DNA from: Escherichia coli
Lineage (GTDB): Bacteria; Pseudomonadota; Gammaproteobacteria; Enterobacterales; Enterobacteriaceae
Reading direction: 5' to 3'
NCBI RefSeq assembly: GCF_036503815.1
Contig: NZ_AP027764.1
Coordinates: 3,844,001-3,908,000, forward strand
Length of the DNA: 64,000 nt
Shown in pieces: positions 9,611 through 18,769 of the stretch; within the stretch, counting starts at the first letter, position 1; each line of letters opens with the position of its first letter. The notes under the pieces are model-generated. The model saw only the letters and a program-made list of their open reading frames with translations, was not told the DNA's origin and made no database searches. A program made the translations under genes and the position numbers.

Positions 9611-10300
9611 ATGAGCAACCAAGGCGAATACCCCGAAGATAATCGGGTTGGGAAGCACGAGCCGCACGATTTTAGTTTGACCCGCCGCGATCTGATTAAA
9701 GTGAGCGCCGCAACGGCGGCGACCGCCGTGGTTTATCCTCATTCTACGCTTGCGGCAAGCGTTCCGGCAGCTACACCCGCGCCAGAGATAATGCCCCTGA
9801 CACTTAAGGTGAACGGCAAAACCGAGCAGCTTGAGGTGGATACCCGAACCACGCTACTGGACGCTTTGCGTGAAAATCTGCATCTGATCGGTACCAAGAA
9901 AGGTTGCGATCACGGACAGTGCGGAGCCTGTACCGTGCTGGTCAATGGTCGCAGGCTTAATGCCTGCCTGACGCTGGCAGTCATGCATCAGGGGGCCGAG
10001 ATCACCACCATTGAAGGCCTGGGTTCACCAGAGAATCTTCACCCCATGCAGGCGGCCTTTATCAAGCATGATGGCTTCCAGTGCGGCTACTGCACCTCCG
10101 GGCAAATTTGCTCATCAGTAGCGGTGCTAAAAGAGATTCAGGACGGCATTCCCAGTCACGTCACGGTCGATTTGGTTTCCCCTCCAGAAAGAACTGCCGA
10201 TGAGATCCGTGAACGTATGAGCGGCAACATCTGTCGCTGTGGTGCATACGCTAACATCCTTGCCGCCATTGAAGATGCTGCGGGGGAGATAAAATCATGA
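9611..10300 (+). CDS. paoA: PaoA, [2Fe-2S] subunit of periplasmic aldehyde oxidoreductase
   Basis: Iron-sulfur subunit of PaoABC, a xanthine-oxidase-family molybdoenzyme that oxidises aromatic and other aldehydes to acids in the periplasm. The 229-residue protein carries a twin-arginine signal (TRRDLIKVS, about residues 24-32), so the folded complex is exported by Tat. Two [2Fe-2S] domains follow: the plant-ferredoxin motif CDHGQCGAC near 100-108 and the helical domain with CGYC and CRCG. GGAGG precedes the ATG. Its stop overlaps the paoB start as ATGA. Confidence 0.96.
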   Translation: MSNQGEYPEDNRVGKHEPHDFSLTRRDLIKVSAATAATAVVYPHSTLAASVPAATPAPEIMPLTLKVNGKTEQLEVDTRTTLLDALRENLHLIGTKKGCDHGQCGACTVLVNGRRLNACLTLAVMHQGAEITTIEGLGSPENLHPMQAAFIKHDGFQCGYCTSGQICSSVAVLKEIQDGIPSHVTVDLVSPPERTADEIRERMSGNICRCGAYANILAAIEDAAGEIKS

Positions 10301-11253
10301 AGGCGTTTACCTATGAACGTGTGAACACCCCTGCCGAGGCGGCACTTAGCGCTCAGCGCGTACCCGGCGCAAAATTTATCGCTGGCGGGACCAATCTGCT
10401 GGACCTGATGAAGCTGGAAATTGAAACGCCAACCCACCTTATCGATGTGAACGGGCTCGGGCTCGATAAGATTGAAGTGACCGACGCGGGTGGGCTGCGC
10501 ATCGGCGCACTGGTACGGAACACCGACCTGGCGGCTCACGAGCGCGTGCGTCGTGATTACGCGGTACTCTCCCGCGCTCTGCTCGCTGGCGCGTCTGGTC
10601 AGTTACGTAATCAGGCAACCACCGCAGGTAATCTGCTCCAGCGCACGCGCTGCCCCTATTTTTACGACACCAATCAGCCCTGCAATAAGCGCCTGCCCGG
10701 GAGCGGCTGCGCGGCACTTGAAGGCTTTAGCCGTCAGCACGCGGTGGTAGGCGTAAGCGAAGCCTGCATTGCCACCCATCCGAGCGATATGGCGGTCGCA
10801 ATGCGGTTGCTGGATGCGGTGGTGGAAACCATCACGCCGGAGGGAAAAACTCGCAGTATCACACTGGCTGATTTTTATCACCCACCGGGGAAAACGCCGC
10901 ACATTGAAACCGCCCTGCTTCCCGGTGAGCTTATCGTTGCGGTGACGTTACCTCCGCCGCTCGGCGGAAAACATATCTACCGCAAGGTGCGCGATCGCGC
11001 CTCCTACGCCTTTGCCCTGGTATCGGTCGCGGCGATTATTCAGCCTGACGGCAGCGGGCGCGTCGCGCTGGGCGGAGTAGCACATAAGCCCTGGCGCATT
11101 GAGGCTGCGGATGCTCAGCTATCCCAGGGGGCGCAGGCCGTGTATGACGCGCTGTTCGCCAGCGCCCATCCCACCGCTGAAAATACCTTTAAACTCCTGT
11201 TGGCGAAGCGAACGCTTGCCTCCGTACTGGCTGAAGCGAGGGCACAGGCATGA
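10297..11253 (+). CDS. paoB: PaoB, FAD subunit of periplasmic aldehyde oxidoreductase
   Basis: FAD-binding medium subunit, 318 residues. The N-terminal FAD-binding region includes KFIAGGTNLLDLMK and the central QLRNQATTAGNLLQRTRCPYF stretch holds Cys residues; in the characterised enzyme this subunit also carries an unusual [4Fe-4S] cluster, and the cysteines here (RTRCPYF, QPCNK, SGCAAL) fit that. It has no signal peptide, being carried out with PaoA. It is coupled at both ends by ATGA overlaps. Confidence 0.95.
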   Translation: MKAFTYERVNTPAEAALSAQRVPGAKFIAGGTNLLDLMKLEIETPTHLIDVNGLGLDKIEVTDAGGLRIGALVRNTDLAAHERVRRDYAVLSRALLAGASGQLRNQATTAGNLLQRTRCPYFYDTNQPCNKRLPGSGCAALEGFSRQHAVVGVSEACIATHPSDMAVAMRLLDAVVETITPEGKTRSITLADFYHPPGKTPHIETALLPGELIVAVTLPPPLGGKHIYRKVRDRASYAFALVSVAAIIQPDGSGRVALGGVAHKPWRIEAADAQLSQGAQAVYDALFASAHPTAENTFKLLLAKRTLASVLAEARAQA

Positions 11254-13448
11254 AATTTGATAAACCCGCAGGGGAAAACCCGATCGATCAGCTGAAGGTT
11301 GTCGGTCGTCCCCATGACCGCATCGACGGACCGCTGAAAACTACCGGCATGGCACGCTACGCCTACGAATGGCATGAAGAAGCCCCCAACGCCGCCTATG
11401 GCTATATCGTCGGTTCCGCCATTGCCAAAGGACGCCTCACCGCCCTTGATACGGACGCCGCGCAAAAAGCGCCGGGCGTACTGGCTGTCATTACCGCCAG
11501 TAACGCTGGGGCACTCGGCAAAGGCGACAAAAACACCGCCAGGCTGTTAGGCAGCCCCACTATTGAGCACTATCATCAGGCCATTGCGCTGGTAGTGGCC
11601 GAGACCTTCGAACAGGCGCGAGCGGCGGCCTCGCTGGTGCAGGCGCACTATCGCCGTAATAAAGGAGCTTACTCCCTGGCGGACGAGAAACAGGCCGTCA
11701 GTCAGCCGCCGGAAGACACGCCCGATAAAAACGTTGGTGACTTTGACGGGGCTTTCACCTCCGCTGCGGTGAAAATTGATGCTACATACACGACCCCGGA
11801 CCAGAGCCATATGGCGATGGAGCCGCATGCCTCGATGGCCGTCTGGGATGGAAATAAGCTTACCCTCTGGACCTCAAATCAGATGATTGACTGGTGCCGC
11901 ACCGATCTGGCAAAAACGCTGAAAGTGCCCGTGGAGAATGTGCGTATTATCTCCCCGTATATCGGCGGAGGGTTTGGCGGCAAGCTATTCCTGAGAAGCG
12001 ATGCGCTGCTGGCGGCCCTCGCCGCCCGTGCGGTGAAACGTCCGGTTAAAGTGATGCTCCCCCGCCCCACTATTCCCAATAACACCACGCACCGCCCCGC
12101 CACCCTTCAGCACCTGCGTATCGGTGCCGACCAGAGCGGGAAAATCACCGCTATCTCACATGAAAGCTGGTCCGGAAACCTGCCCGGCGGCACGCCGGAA
12201 ACGGCGGTACAGCAAAGCGAATTACTCTACGCAGGGGCAAACCGTCATACCGGCCTGCGGCTCGCCGCGCTTGATTTGCCGGAAGGGAACGCCATGCGTG
12301 CGCCCGGCGAAGCCCCCGGTCTGATGGCGCTCGAAATCGCGATCGACGAACTGGCGGAAAAAGCGGGCATCGATCCCGTCGAGTTTCGCATCCTGAATGA
12401 CACTCAGGTTGACCCCGCCGACCCGACGCGCCGCTTCTCTCGCCGTCAGCTTATCGAGTGCTTGCGCACCGGAGCGGATAAATTTGGCTGGAAGCAGCGC
12501 AACGCTACACCCGGACAGGTGCGCGACGGGGAGTGGCTAGTCGGCCACGGTGTTGCGGCGGGCTTTCGCAATAATCTGCTGGAAAAATCGGGTGCTCGGG
12601 TTCACCTCGAACAAAATGGCACCGTTACCGTAGAAACGGACATGACCGACATTGGCACCGGCAGCTACACCATTCTGGCCCAGACGGCAGCGGAAATGCT
12701 TGGCGTACCGCTGGAGCAGGTTGCGGTTCACCTCGGCGATTCCAGTTTCCCGGTTTCTGCGGGTTCTGGTGGACAATGGGGCGCGAATACCTCCACCTCC
12801 GGCGTTTACGCCGCCTGTGTGAAACTTCGCGAAATGATTGCCTCGGCGGTCGGGTTTGATCCTGAGCAGTCGCAGTTTGCCGACGGCAAGATTACCAACG
12901 GTACCCGAAGCGCCACGCTACATGAGGCCACCGCAGGCGGCAGACTGACAGCGGAAGAGAGCATTGAGTTCGGCACTCTCAGCAAGGAGTACCAGCAATC
13001 GACCTTTGCCGGGCATTTTGTGGAGGTCGGCGTGCATAGCGCGACGGGAGAAGTTCGGGTCCGGCGTATGCTCGCCGTGTGCGCAGCGGGGCGCATTCTG
13101 AATCCGAAAACTGCACGCAGCCAGGTCATTGGCGCGATGACTATGGGCATGGGCGCGGCACTGATGGAGGAGCTGGCGGTAGATGACCGTTTGGGCTACT
13201 TCGTTAATCACGATATGGCGGGGTATGAGGTGCCGGTTCATGCGGATATCCCAAAACAGGAGGTGATTTTCCTGGATGATACCGACCCCATCTCCTCCCC
13301 GATGAAGGCCAAAGGTGTCGGTGAGCTGGGCCTGTGCGGCGTGAGCGCGGCTATCGCCAACGCGGTGTATAACGCCACCGGTATTCGGGTACGGGATTAT
13401 CCCATCACTCTGGATAAGCTGCTCGATAAACTGCCGGATGTGGTTTAA
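11250..13448 (+). CDS. paoC: PaoC, molybdenum-cofactor catalytic subunit
   Basis: Large catalytic subunit, 732 residues, binding molybdopterin cytosine dinucleotide. Family motifs are present: GGGFGGK around residue 240, GNAMRAPGEAPG around 348-359 and the C-terminal GVGELGLCGVSAAIANAV that carries the catalytic glutamate. The active form is an alpha-beta-gamma trimer with PaoA and PaoB. It follows paoB with ATGA overlap and precedes paoD by 9 bp. Confidence 0.96.
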   Translation: MKFDKPAGENPIDQLKVVGRPHDRIDGPLKTTGMARYAYEWHEEAPNAAYGYIVGSAIAKGRLTALDTDAAQKAPGVLAVITASNAGALGKGDKNTARLLGSPTIEHYHQAIALVVAETFEQARAAASLVQAHYRRNKGAYSLADEKQAVSQPPEDTPDKNVGDFDGAFTSAAVKIDATYTTPDQSHMAMEPHASMAVWDGNKLTLWTSNQMIDWCRTDLAKTLKVPVENVRIISPYIGGGFGGKLFLRSDALLAALAARAVKRPVKVMLPRPTIPNNTTHRPATLQHLRIGADQSGKITAISHESWSGNLPGGTPETAVQQSELLYAGANRHTGLRLAALDLPEGNAMRAPGEAPGLMALEIAIDELAEKAGIDPVEFRILNDTQVDPADPTRRFSRRQLIECLRTGADKFGWKQRNATPGQVRDGEWLVGHGVAAGFRNNLLEKSGARVHLEQNGTVTVETDMTDIGTGSYTILAQTAAEMLGVPLEQVAVHLGDSSFPVSAGSGGQWGANTSTSGVYAACVKLREMIASAVGFDPEQSQFADGKITNGTRSATLHEATAGGRLTAEESIEFGTLSKEYQQSTFAGHFVEVGVHSATGEVRVRRMLAVCAAGRILNPKTARSQVIGAMTMGMGAALMEELAVDDRLGYFVNHDMAGYEVPVHADIPKQEVIFLDDTDPISSPMKAKGVGELGLCGVSAAIANAVYNATGIRVRDYPITLDKLLDKLPDVV

Positions 13449-13457
13449 GGAGGAACA

Positions 13458-14414
13458 ATGTCATACTCGCTTTTTGACAAAGACGAGCACTGGCATAAGC
13501 CAGAGCAGGCGTTTCTCACCGATGACCACCGGACCATTCTGCGCTTCGCCGTAGAGGCGCTAATGTCCGGTAAAGGAGCGGTGCTGGTGACGCTGGTGGA
13601 GATACGCGGCGGCGCGGCGCGCCCGCTCGGAGCACAGATGGTGGTGCGCGAAGATGGTCGTTACTGCGGTTTTGTCTCTGGCGGCTGCGTGGAGGCCGCT
13701 GCCGCTTTTGAAGCGCTGGAGGTGATGGGCTCAGGCTGCGATCGCGAAATTCGCTATGGCGAAGGTTCGCCGTGGTTTGACATCGTTCTGCCCTGCGGCG
13801 GTGGGATCACGCTGACGCTCCATAAACTACGCTCGGCACAGCCTCTGCTCGCCGTGCTGAACCGCCTGGAACAGAGAAAACCGGCGGGTCTGCACTACGA
13901 TCCGCAAGCTCAATCGCTGGTGTGCCTGCCCACGCAAACCCGAACGGGCTGGAATCTCAATGGCTTTGAGGTGGGGTTCAGGCCATGCGTCAGGCTGATG
14001 ATTTACGGACGTTCTCTTGAGGCGCAGGCAACCGCGAGTCTTGCAGCAGCCACAGGCTATGACAGCCATATCTTCGATCTTTTTCCGGCCTCAGCCAGCG
14101 CTCAGATCGATACCGATACGGCGGTCATTTTGCTGTGCCATGATCTCAACCGGGAGCTGCCAGTGTTGCAGGCCGCGCGAGAGGCAAAACCCTTTTATCT
14201 CGGCGCATTGGGCAGCTATCGAACCCACACGTTACGTCTGCAAAAGCTCCACGAACTAGGATGGTCCAGGGAGGAGACAGCGCAAATCCGGGCACCCATC
14301 GGGATATTCCCCAAAGCCCGGGATGCGCATACTCTGGCACTCTCCGTGCTGGCAGAAGTCGCTTCTGTACGTCTCCATCAGGAGGAGGATTCATGCCTGC
14401 CCCCGTCGTCGTGA
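13458..14414 (+). CDS. paoD: PaoD, XdhC-family Moco maturation factor
   Basis: XdhC-like protein that binds and protects the molybdenum cofactor and hands it to PaoC; it is not part of the final enzyme. The 318-residue protein has the N-terminal XdhC/CoxI motif (GAVLVTLVEIRGGAARPLG, VSGGCVEA) and a C-terminal Rossmann-like domain (FYLGALGSYRTH). AGGAGGAACA precedes the ATG. Its 3' end overlaps by 22 bp a broken nucleotidyltransferase frame. Confidence 0.95.
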   Translation: MSYSLFDKDEHWHKPEQAFLTDDHRTILRFAVEALMSGKGAVLVTLVEIRGGAARPLGAQMVVREDGRYCGFVSGGCVEAAAAFEALEVMGSGCDREIRYGEGSPWFDIVLPCGGGITLTLHKLRSAQPLLAVLNRLEQRKPAGLHYDPQAQSLVCLPTQTRTGWNLNGFEVGFRPCVRLMIYGRSLEAQATASLAAATGYDSHIFDLFPASASAQIDTDTAVILLCHDLNRELPVLQAAREAKPFYLGALGSYRTHTLRLQKLHELGWSREETAQIRAPIGIFPKARDAHTLALSVLAEVASVRLHQEEDSCLPPSS

Positions 14415-14473
14415 TCCTTGCGGCCGGGCGTGGAGAGCGCTTTCTCGCCTCCGGGGGAAATACCATAAATTAA
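14393..14473 (+). pseudogene. Truncated MobA/MocA-like nucleotidyltransferase remnant
   Basis: A 26-codon frame that starts with ATG behind a strong AGGAGGA and encodes the N-terminal nucleotide-binding loop of MobA-like NTP transferases (VVVILAAGRGERFLASGG), then stops. In this family, genes next to xdhC-type maturation factors often encode MocA, which makes molybdopterin cytosine dinucleotide, the cofactor of PaoC. The rest of the gene is missing, replaced by non-matching sequence before the exporter gene. This looks like a deletion scar. Confidence 0.6.
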
Positions 14474-14523
14474 GAGAAAAATCTGCAGTAGCCGTTTTAG
14501 AAAATCACCTAAATCGTTTAAAA

Positions 14524-14549
14524 GAGCGCTCAACCCATAGTGGGCGCTC
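14524..14549. terminator. Hairpin between the pao operon and the exporter gene
   Basis: GAGCGCTC..GGGCGCTC forms a stem at 14524-14549 between two convergent transcription units. A long T run is absent, so terminator function is only probable. Confidence 0.4.
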
Positions 14550-14592
14550 ATCGCCTTGTGTAACTTATTCAGCAACGCGCGCCCTCGCCGGA

Positions 14593-15819
14593 CTAAAGCG
14601 CACCGGCCTTCTGGCGTGCGGTAACAAAGGTCAGTACGCCAGCGCAAAGGAGCAGCACGCTACTCATAGCAAACGTGCTCTGCCAGCCAAGGCGGTCAAA
14701 CACAATGCCTCCTGCCGTTGATCCAAGGGCGATGGCGAGCTGAATCACCGCGACCATGAGCCCGCCTCCGGCTTCGGCGTTGTCAGGCAACGTACGCGCA
14801 ATCCATGTCCACCATCCGGTTGGCGCAGCGGTGGCCAGCATGCCCCAGAGTCCTAACAGCAACGAAACCGTCCAGACCAGATGCCCGGTCAGCATCAGGC
14901 CGATGGCAATGACGGCCATCAACCCAGGTATGGCCATCAGCGTAGGGTAGAATTTTCTGTTGAGGAATGTCGAAACAACCAGCGTGCCGATAAAACCGGC
15001 TACTCCGATAATCAGCAAAATCAACGACAAGCCTGAGGAATCAACCAGCGTCACGGTCTCCAGGAACGGGCGCACATAGGTAAATAGCGCAAACTGCCCC
15101 ATAAAAAACAGGCCGCAGGCCAGCATGCCAACCGCAACCACGCGGCGGCTAAGTATGCGGAATACATCGCCAGGTGACGTGCGGCTTTTATTCGCATCCA
15201 TACTGGGCAGGCTGATGCACTGCCAGATAAAGGCGACCACCGCGATGGGCACCAGGCACAAGAAAGCGCCTCGCCATCCGACCGTGGCACCCAGATAGCT
15301 TCCCAGCGGCGCGGCCACGACCGTCGCCAGCGCATTACCGGCATTGAAAATCGCCAGCGCACGCGTGACCTGTTGCTGCGGCACCAGACGAATCGCCGTT
15401 GCCGCAGACATCGACCAGAATCCGCCAATCGCCACACCAATCATCGCACGACCAACCATATACATCAGATAACTGGAAGCCAGCGCAATAATAAGCCCCG
15501 ATACGGCCATCAGAACCGTCATCCCCAGCAGCAGGAATTTACGATTCATCTTTCCTGCTAGCGTTGAAAGCGTCAGGCTGGTCAGAACCGCCAGTGCGCC
15601 GGAGATAGCAATCCCCTGCCCAGCCAACCCCTCCGTCACGCCTAAATCGCGGGCAATCGGCGTGAGCAGGCTGACGGGCATAAATTCAGAAGCAATCAGC
15701 ACAAACACGCACAGGGTCATGGCAAAAATACCGCCCCAGTATGGCGCTGATGATGAGGTGATGGTGTTTGGTTTAGCGTCGACATAGTGAAATTTCACGA
15801 AGGCCAGGATAAAAGCCAC
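14593..15819 (-). CDS. MFS exporter, NepI-like
   Basis: Twelve-helix major facilitator of the DHA1 drug/nucleoside efflux type, about 400 residues. It resembles NepI, the purine ribonucleoside exporter (shared EFMPVSLLTPIARDLG, GGFWSMSAATAIRLVP, APLGSYLGATVGWR, FAGQFALFTYVRP-like blocks). The frame opens with GTG at 15819, but that codon lies inside a hairpin; another in-frame GTG seven codons later or the ATG at 15720 could be the true start. It is downstream of a secreted hydrolase on the same strand, so the two may share regulation. Substrate unknown. Confidence 0.8.
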   Translation of the reverse strand: MAFILAFVKFHYVDAKPNTITSSSAPYWGGIFAMTLCVFVLIASEFMPVSLLTPIARDLGVTEGLAGQGIAISGALAVLTSLTLSTLAGKMNRKFLLLGMTVLMAVSGLIIALASSYLMYMVGRAMIGVAIGGFWSMSAATAIRLVPQQQVTRALAIFNAGNALATVVAAPLGSYLGATVGWRGAFLCLVPIAVVAFIWQCISLPSMDANKSRTSPGDVFRILSRRVVAVGMLACGLFFMGQFALFTYVRPFLETVTLVDSSGLSLILLIIGVAGFIGTLVVSTFLNRKFYPTLMAIPGLMAVIAIGLMLTGHLVWTVSLLLGLWGMLATAAPTGWWTWIARTLPDNAEAGGGLMVAVIQLAIALGSTAGGIVFDRLGWQSTFAMSSVLLLCAGVLTFVTARQKAGAL

Positions 15820-15840
15820 CAGCCTATGGCCGGTGGCTTT
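15812..15840 (-). terminator. Terminator or attenuator between hydrolase and exporter
   Basis: AAAGCCACC (15812-15820) pairs with GGTGGCTTT (15832-15840). On the minus strand it follows the hydrolase stop by about 20 bases and overlaps the most upstream possible start of the exporter, so it may end the hydrolase message or reduce read-through. Confidence 0.6.
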
Positions 15841-15860
15841 GCATCAATTCAGGAGAGGTT

Positions 15861-16997
15861 TTATTTCAGTTTGGTCTGGAAAAATTGTTCGAACTTCGCG
15901 AAAGGTATTTTTCCGGCCACGTTATCGTACAGGTCCACGTGATTTGCCCCTGGTACCACCACCAGCTCTTTGTCTTTACTGCCAACCGCCTTGTAAGCAT
16001 CTTCAGCAAAATAGCGTGAATGCGCTTTCTCACCGGTCACAATCAGCGTCGGAATGGTGATTTCACTGGCGTAGCTCAGCAGCGGCATATTCATAAACGA
16101 CAGCGGCATCGTTGCCGTCCACGCCCCGGTCGAGTTCACGGATCGTGCATGAAAACCACGCGGCATACGATAGTAATCGAAGAACTCTTTCAGTACCGGA
16201 TGCGGATTTGCCGGCAGCGTTTCTGGCAGAATACGCTCGCCCGCACTGACCTTACCGTTGCTATCGACATTAATATCATGACCACCGTGAGCGAACGTTC
16301 CGCTCTGCGCATCCTTCCAGCGCTGCTCATTCAGATACTGCAGAACAGCACGACGATCGGCGGTTGAATAACGGTCTTTGCCATCACCCACGCCATGGCC
16401 CATCGCCCGGCTCATGTCATACATCACGCTGGTAGCAACCGCTTTAACGCGGGTATCCATCGCCACGTCGTTCAGCGCCATGCCGCCCCAGCCACAAATA
16501 CCGAGCAGCCCGATACGGTTGCGATCTACCTCTTTTTGCAGCCCTAAGAAATCCACCGCCGCGCTGAAATCTTCAGTGTTGATATCCGGTGAGGCGACGT
16601 TTCGCGGATAGCCGCCGCTTTCCCCGGTGTAAGAAGGATCGAACGCCAGGGTAACAAACCCTCGTTCCGCCAGCGTCTGCGCATACAGGCCGCTGGATTG
16701 CTCTTTCACCGCGCCAAATGGCCCACTGACCGCAATCGCCGCCAGCTTGCGATCGCCACGGTCTTTAGGCAGGTAAAGATCGCCCACTAAGGTGATGCCA
16801 TATCGGTTCGGGAACGAGACTTTACGGTGATCGACTTTCTGGCTCTCGGCGAACGTTTTATCCCATTTATCTGTCATGGACACAGGGGCATTAGGATTGG
16901 TTGAATCAGCATAACTCATTGTCGTGACTCCACTTAATGATGCGAAAAGCAGCATGGTCGGCATCGCGGTTTTTAGCGTTCGGGTGAAGGCTTTCAT
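15861..16997 (-). CDS. Secreted alpha/beta hydrolase
   Basis: A 378-residue alpha/beta hydrolase related to dienelactone-hydrolase/YcjY-like proteins. I chose the ATG at 16997 (GGGGA 7 bases upstream); it yields a typical Sec signal peptide (about residues 1-31, ending SYADS). The nucleophile elbow reads LLGICGWGG, with Cys where most relatives have Ser, and the catalytic His is likely in PGANHVDLYD near the C-terminus. It is divergent from a LysR regulator across 186 bp, which suggests the regulator controls it. Substrate unknown. Confidence 0.8.
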   Translation of the reverse strand: MKAFTRTLKTAMPTMLLFASLSGVTTMSYADSTNPNAPVSMTDKWDKTFAESQKVDHRKVSFPNRYGITLVGDLYLPKDRGDRKLAAIAVSGPFGAVKEQSSGLYAQTLAERGFVTLAFDPSYTGESGGYPRNVASPDINTEDFSAAVDFLGLQKEVDRNRIGLLGICGWGGMALNDVAMDTRVKAVATSVMYDMSRAMGHGVGDGKDRYSTADRRAVLQYLNEQRWKDAQSGTFAHGGHDINVDSNGKVSAGERILPETLPANPHPVLKEFFDYYRMPRGFHARSVNSTGAWTATMPLSFMNMPLLSYASEITIPTLIVTGEKAHSRYFAEDAYKAVGSKDKELVVVPGANHVDLYDNVAGKIPFAKFEQFFQTKLK

Positions 16998-17183
16998 AAA
17001 AATCCCCATAAAAAACAACAGAGAGATACAGGTTTCCGACGGACAACACTGCGGTACTTTACTTTGATGGGGTCATTATAGTGAGCAGAATTAGTGCTGA
17101 TTAGGGGGCGATTAATGCTAAGATTAATACCATATTGTTATAAATTAATGCGGAGATTGCCGGCATGAAGGGGGGATGTTTCA
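16998..17183. promoter_or_regulatory. Divergent LysR/hydrolase promoter region
   Basis: 186 bases between the hydrolase start and the LysR start. The run GCGATTAATGCTAAGATTAAT with a further ATTAATGC around 17108-17152 gives repeated ATTAAT half-sites, compatible with LysR-type T-N11-A operators. The operator assignment is inference. Confidence 0.45.
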
Positions 17184-18068
17184 ATGGCGAAAAGGGAGAA
17201 CTACAACGAGCTGTACCTGTTTATGCAGGTGGTGCGGGAAGGCAGCTTTACCGCAGCGGCTCAGCGGCTGGGTCTTGCTCAGTCAGGAGTCAGCCGTTCT
17301 GTTCGCGAGCTTGAAGAAAGGCTCGGCGTCCAGCTGCTGGTGCGCACCACGCGTAAACTGTCGCTGACGCAAGCAGGCGAGCAGCTCTACCAGAAGACGG
17401 CATCTGGATTTGAAATGTTAGATCTTGGGCTTGCCACACTGGCGCACTATCGAGAGACGCCCTCCGGCACGGTGCGTATCAATGCCAGCCAGCACGCGAT
17501 TGATAAATGCCTGCTGCCAAAGCTGGCGGTATTTAAACAGCGATATCCTGATATCCGGCTTGAACTGATAAATGAGAGCCGGTTCGTCGATATCATCGAG
17601 GAAAGATTCGATGCTGGTGTCCGCCTGGGGCCTGAAGTCGGCCAGGGTATGGTCGCGGTACGCATCACGCCCGATATGGAGATGGCAATTGTGGGGACTC
17701 CGGAACATTTTCGTCGCTATGGTTTTCCGCAAACCCCGGCGGATTTAAAGGCGCATCCCTGTATCGCCTATCAGTTTGCCGACGGCAGCGTATACCAGTG
17801 GGAACTCAATCAGGATGATAAAAAAATCACTCATCGCCCTGAAGGGCAATGGGCCCTATCCGACAGCTATATGGAAGCAGAAGCCGCACGGCTGGGCCTC
17901 GGATTGGCCTATGTCCCTGTTGAATTGGTCGCTGATGATTTAGAACACGGTAAGCTTATCAGAGTGTTGCAGCGTTACAGCCTGCGAATGGAGGGATTGT
18001 TTCTCTATTACCCTCATCGCAACGTCTCCCCCGCTCTGCGGATGGTCATTGATACATTGAAAATCTGA
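17184..18068 (+). CDS. LysR-family transcriptional regulator
   Basis: 294-residue LysR-type regulator. The winged helix-turn-helix is at residues about 9-66 (FMQVVREGSFTAAAQRLGLAQSGVSRSVRELE), followed by the periplasmic-binding-like effector domain (about 95-290). GGGGGG precedes the ATG. It is transcribed divergently from the secreted hydrolase, its likely target. It belongs to the subgroup that often sits next to oxidoreductase, hydrolase and exporter genes. Effector unknown. Confidence 0.85.
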   Translation: MAKRENYNELYLFMQVVREGSFTAAAQRLGLAQSGVSRSVRELEERLGVQLLVRTTRKLSLTQAGEQLYQKTASGFEMLDLGLATLAHYRETPSGTVRINASQHAIDKCLLPKLAVFKQRYPDIRLELINESRFVDIIEERFDAGVRLGPEVGQGMVAVRITPDMEMAIVGTPEHFRRYGFPQTPADLKAHPCIAYQFADGSVYQWELNQDDKKITHRPEGQWALSDSYMEAEAARLGLGLAYVPVELVADDLEHGKLIRVLQRYSLRMEGLFLYYPHRNVSPALRMVIDTLKI

Positions 18069-18769
18069 ACGTTAACAACGACCGACTCTTCACTGTGCAA
18101 TATTGTGTCAGGTAGTCATTCTGCGTTCAATTCCAGGGGCCGCTTTGAGCGAGAAAGAGCGGACTTATCTGTACAAGGGGACTATCCAGCAATGGAGATC
18201 ACCCATAAGAAAAAAGTATCTGGCTCCCTCGACAACCTTCATCCGGAAATTTAGCCTCAATCAACATTTTTATATCTGTCAGGTTACTTCATTATGAAAA
18301 CCGATCAATATCGTTGTTTTTGTTGCAATAGTAGAATACGCCTATTTATACCTCCATTTCTATTAATAACGGCAATAAACTATTCACTTCACTGATATTT
18401 AAAATATATATCCTTTTCAAGCTGTTCAGCGGCGTAAGAAAAAGTATTAATTATGAATTCGACGATTTAACCATTTCTGTCTGATTGGTAATCATCCGTG
18501 ATTAATGCTGGTCTATTGATTACGCCAGCATTAACCGCTTAGGGATGTATTCTTCCTGATCATATACATCCCTCGAAAAAGAGAGAAAATAAAACTGTGT
18601 CCAATATTACTCTACCACTCCAGACCGAAGCATCGGTAGAATTAGCAGAACGACTGGTACAATAGATTGGGATAGCGTCATTTGTCAGGTATTCCATTGC
18701 CTGAAAAATGACAATTTTGAGTCAATAGACGTGCTTCTTGATCATGTCTTACAAATTATACCATGAGCC
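18069..18769. other. 700-base gene-free stretch with hairpins
   Basis: No gene is supported here. The base composition drops to AT-rich. Three inverted repeats are visible: TTAATGCTGG..CCAGCATTAA (about 18502-18537), AGGGATGTAT..ATACATCCCT (about 18541-18573) and TTGTCAGG..CCTGAAAAATGACAA (about 18682-18715). One may terminate the LysR gene. The segment looks like a residue of lost genes. Confidence 0.45.

Noticed and set aside
18121..18297. 64-codon frame after the first LysR gene
   Set aside because: No ribosome site or family match; base composition changes within it and it overlaps likely terminator sequence.
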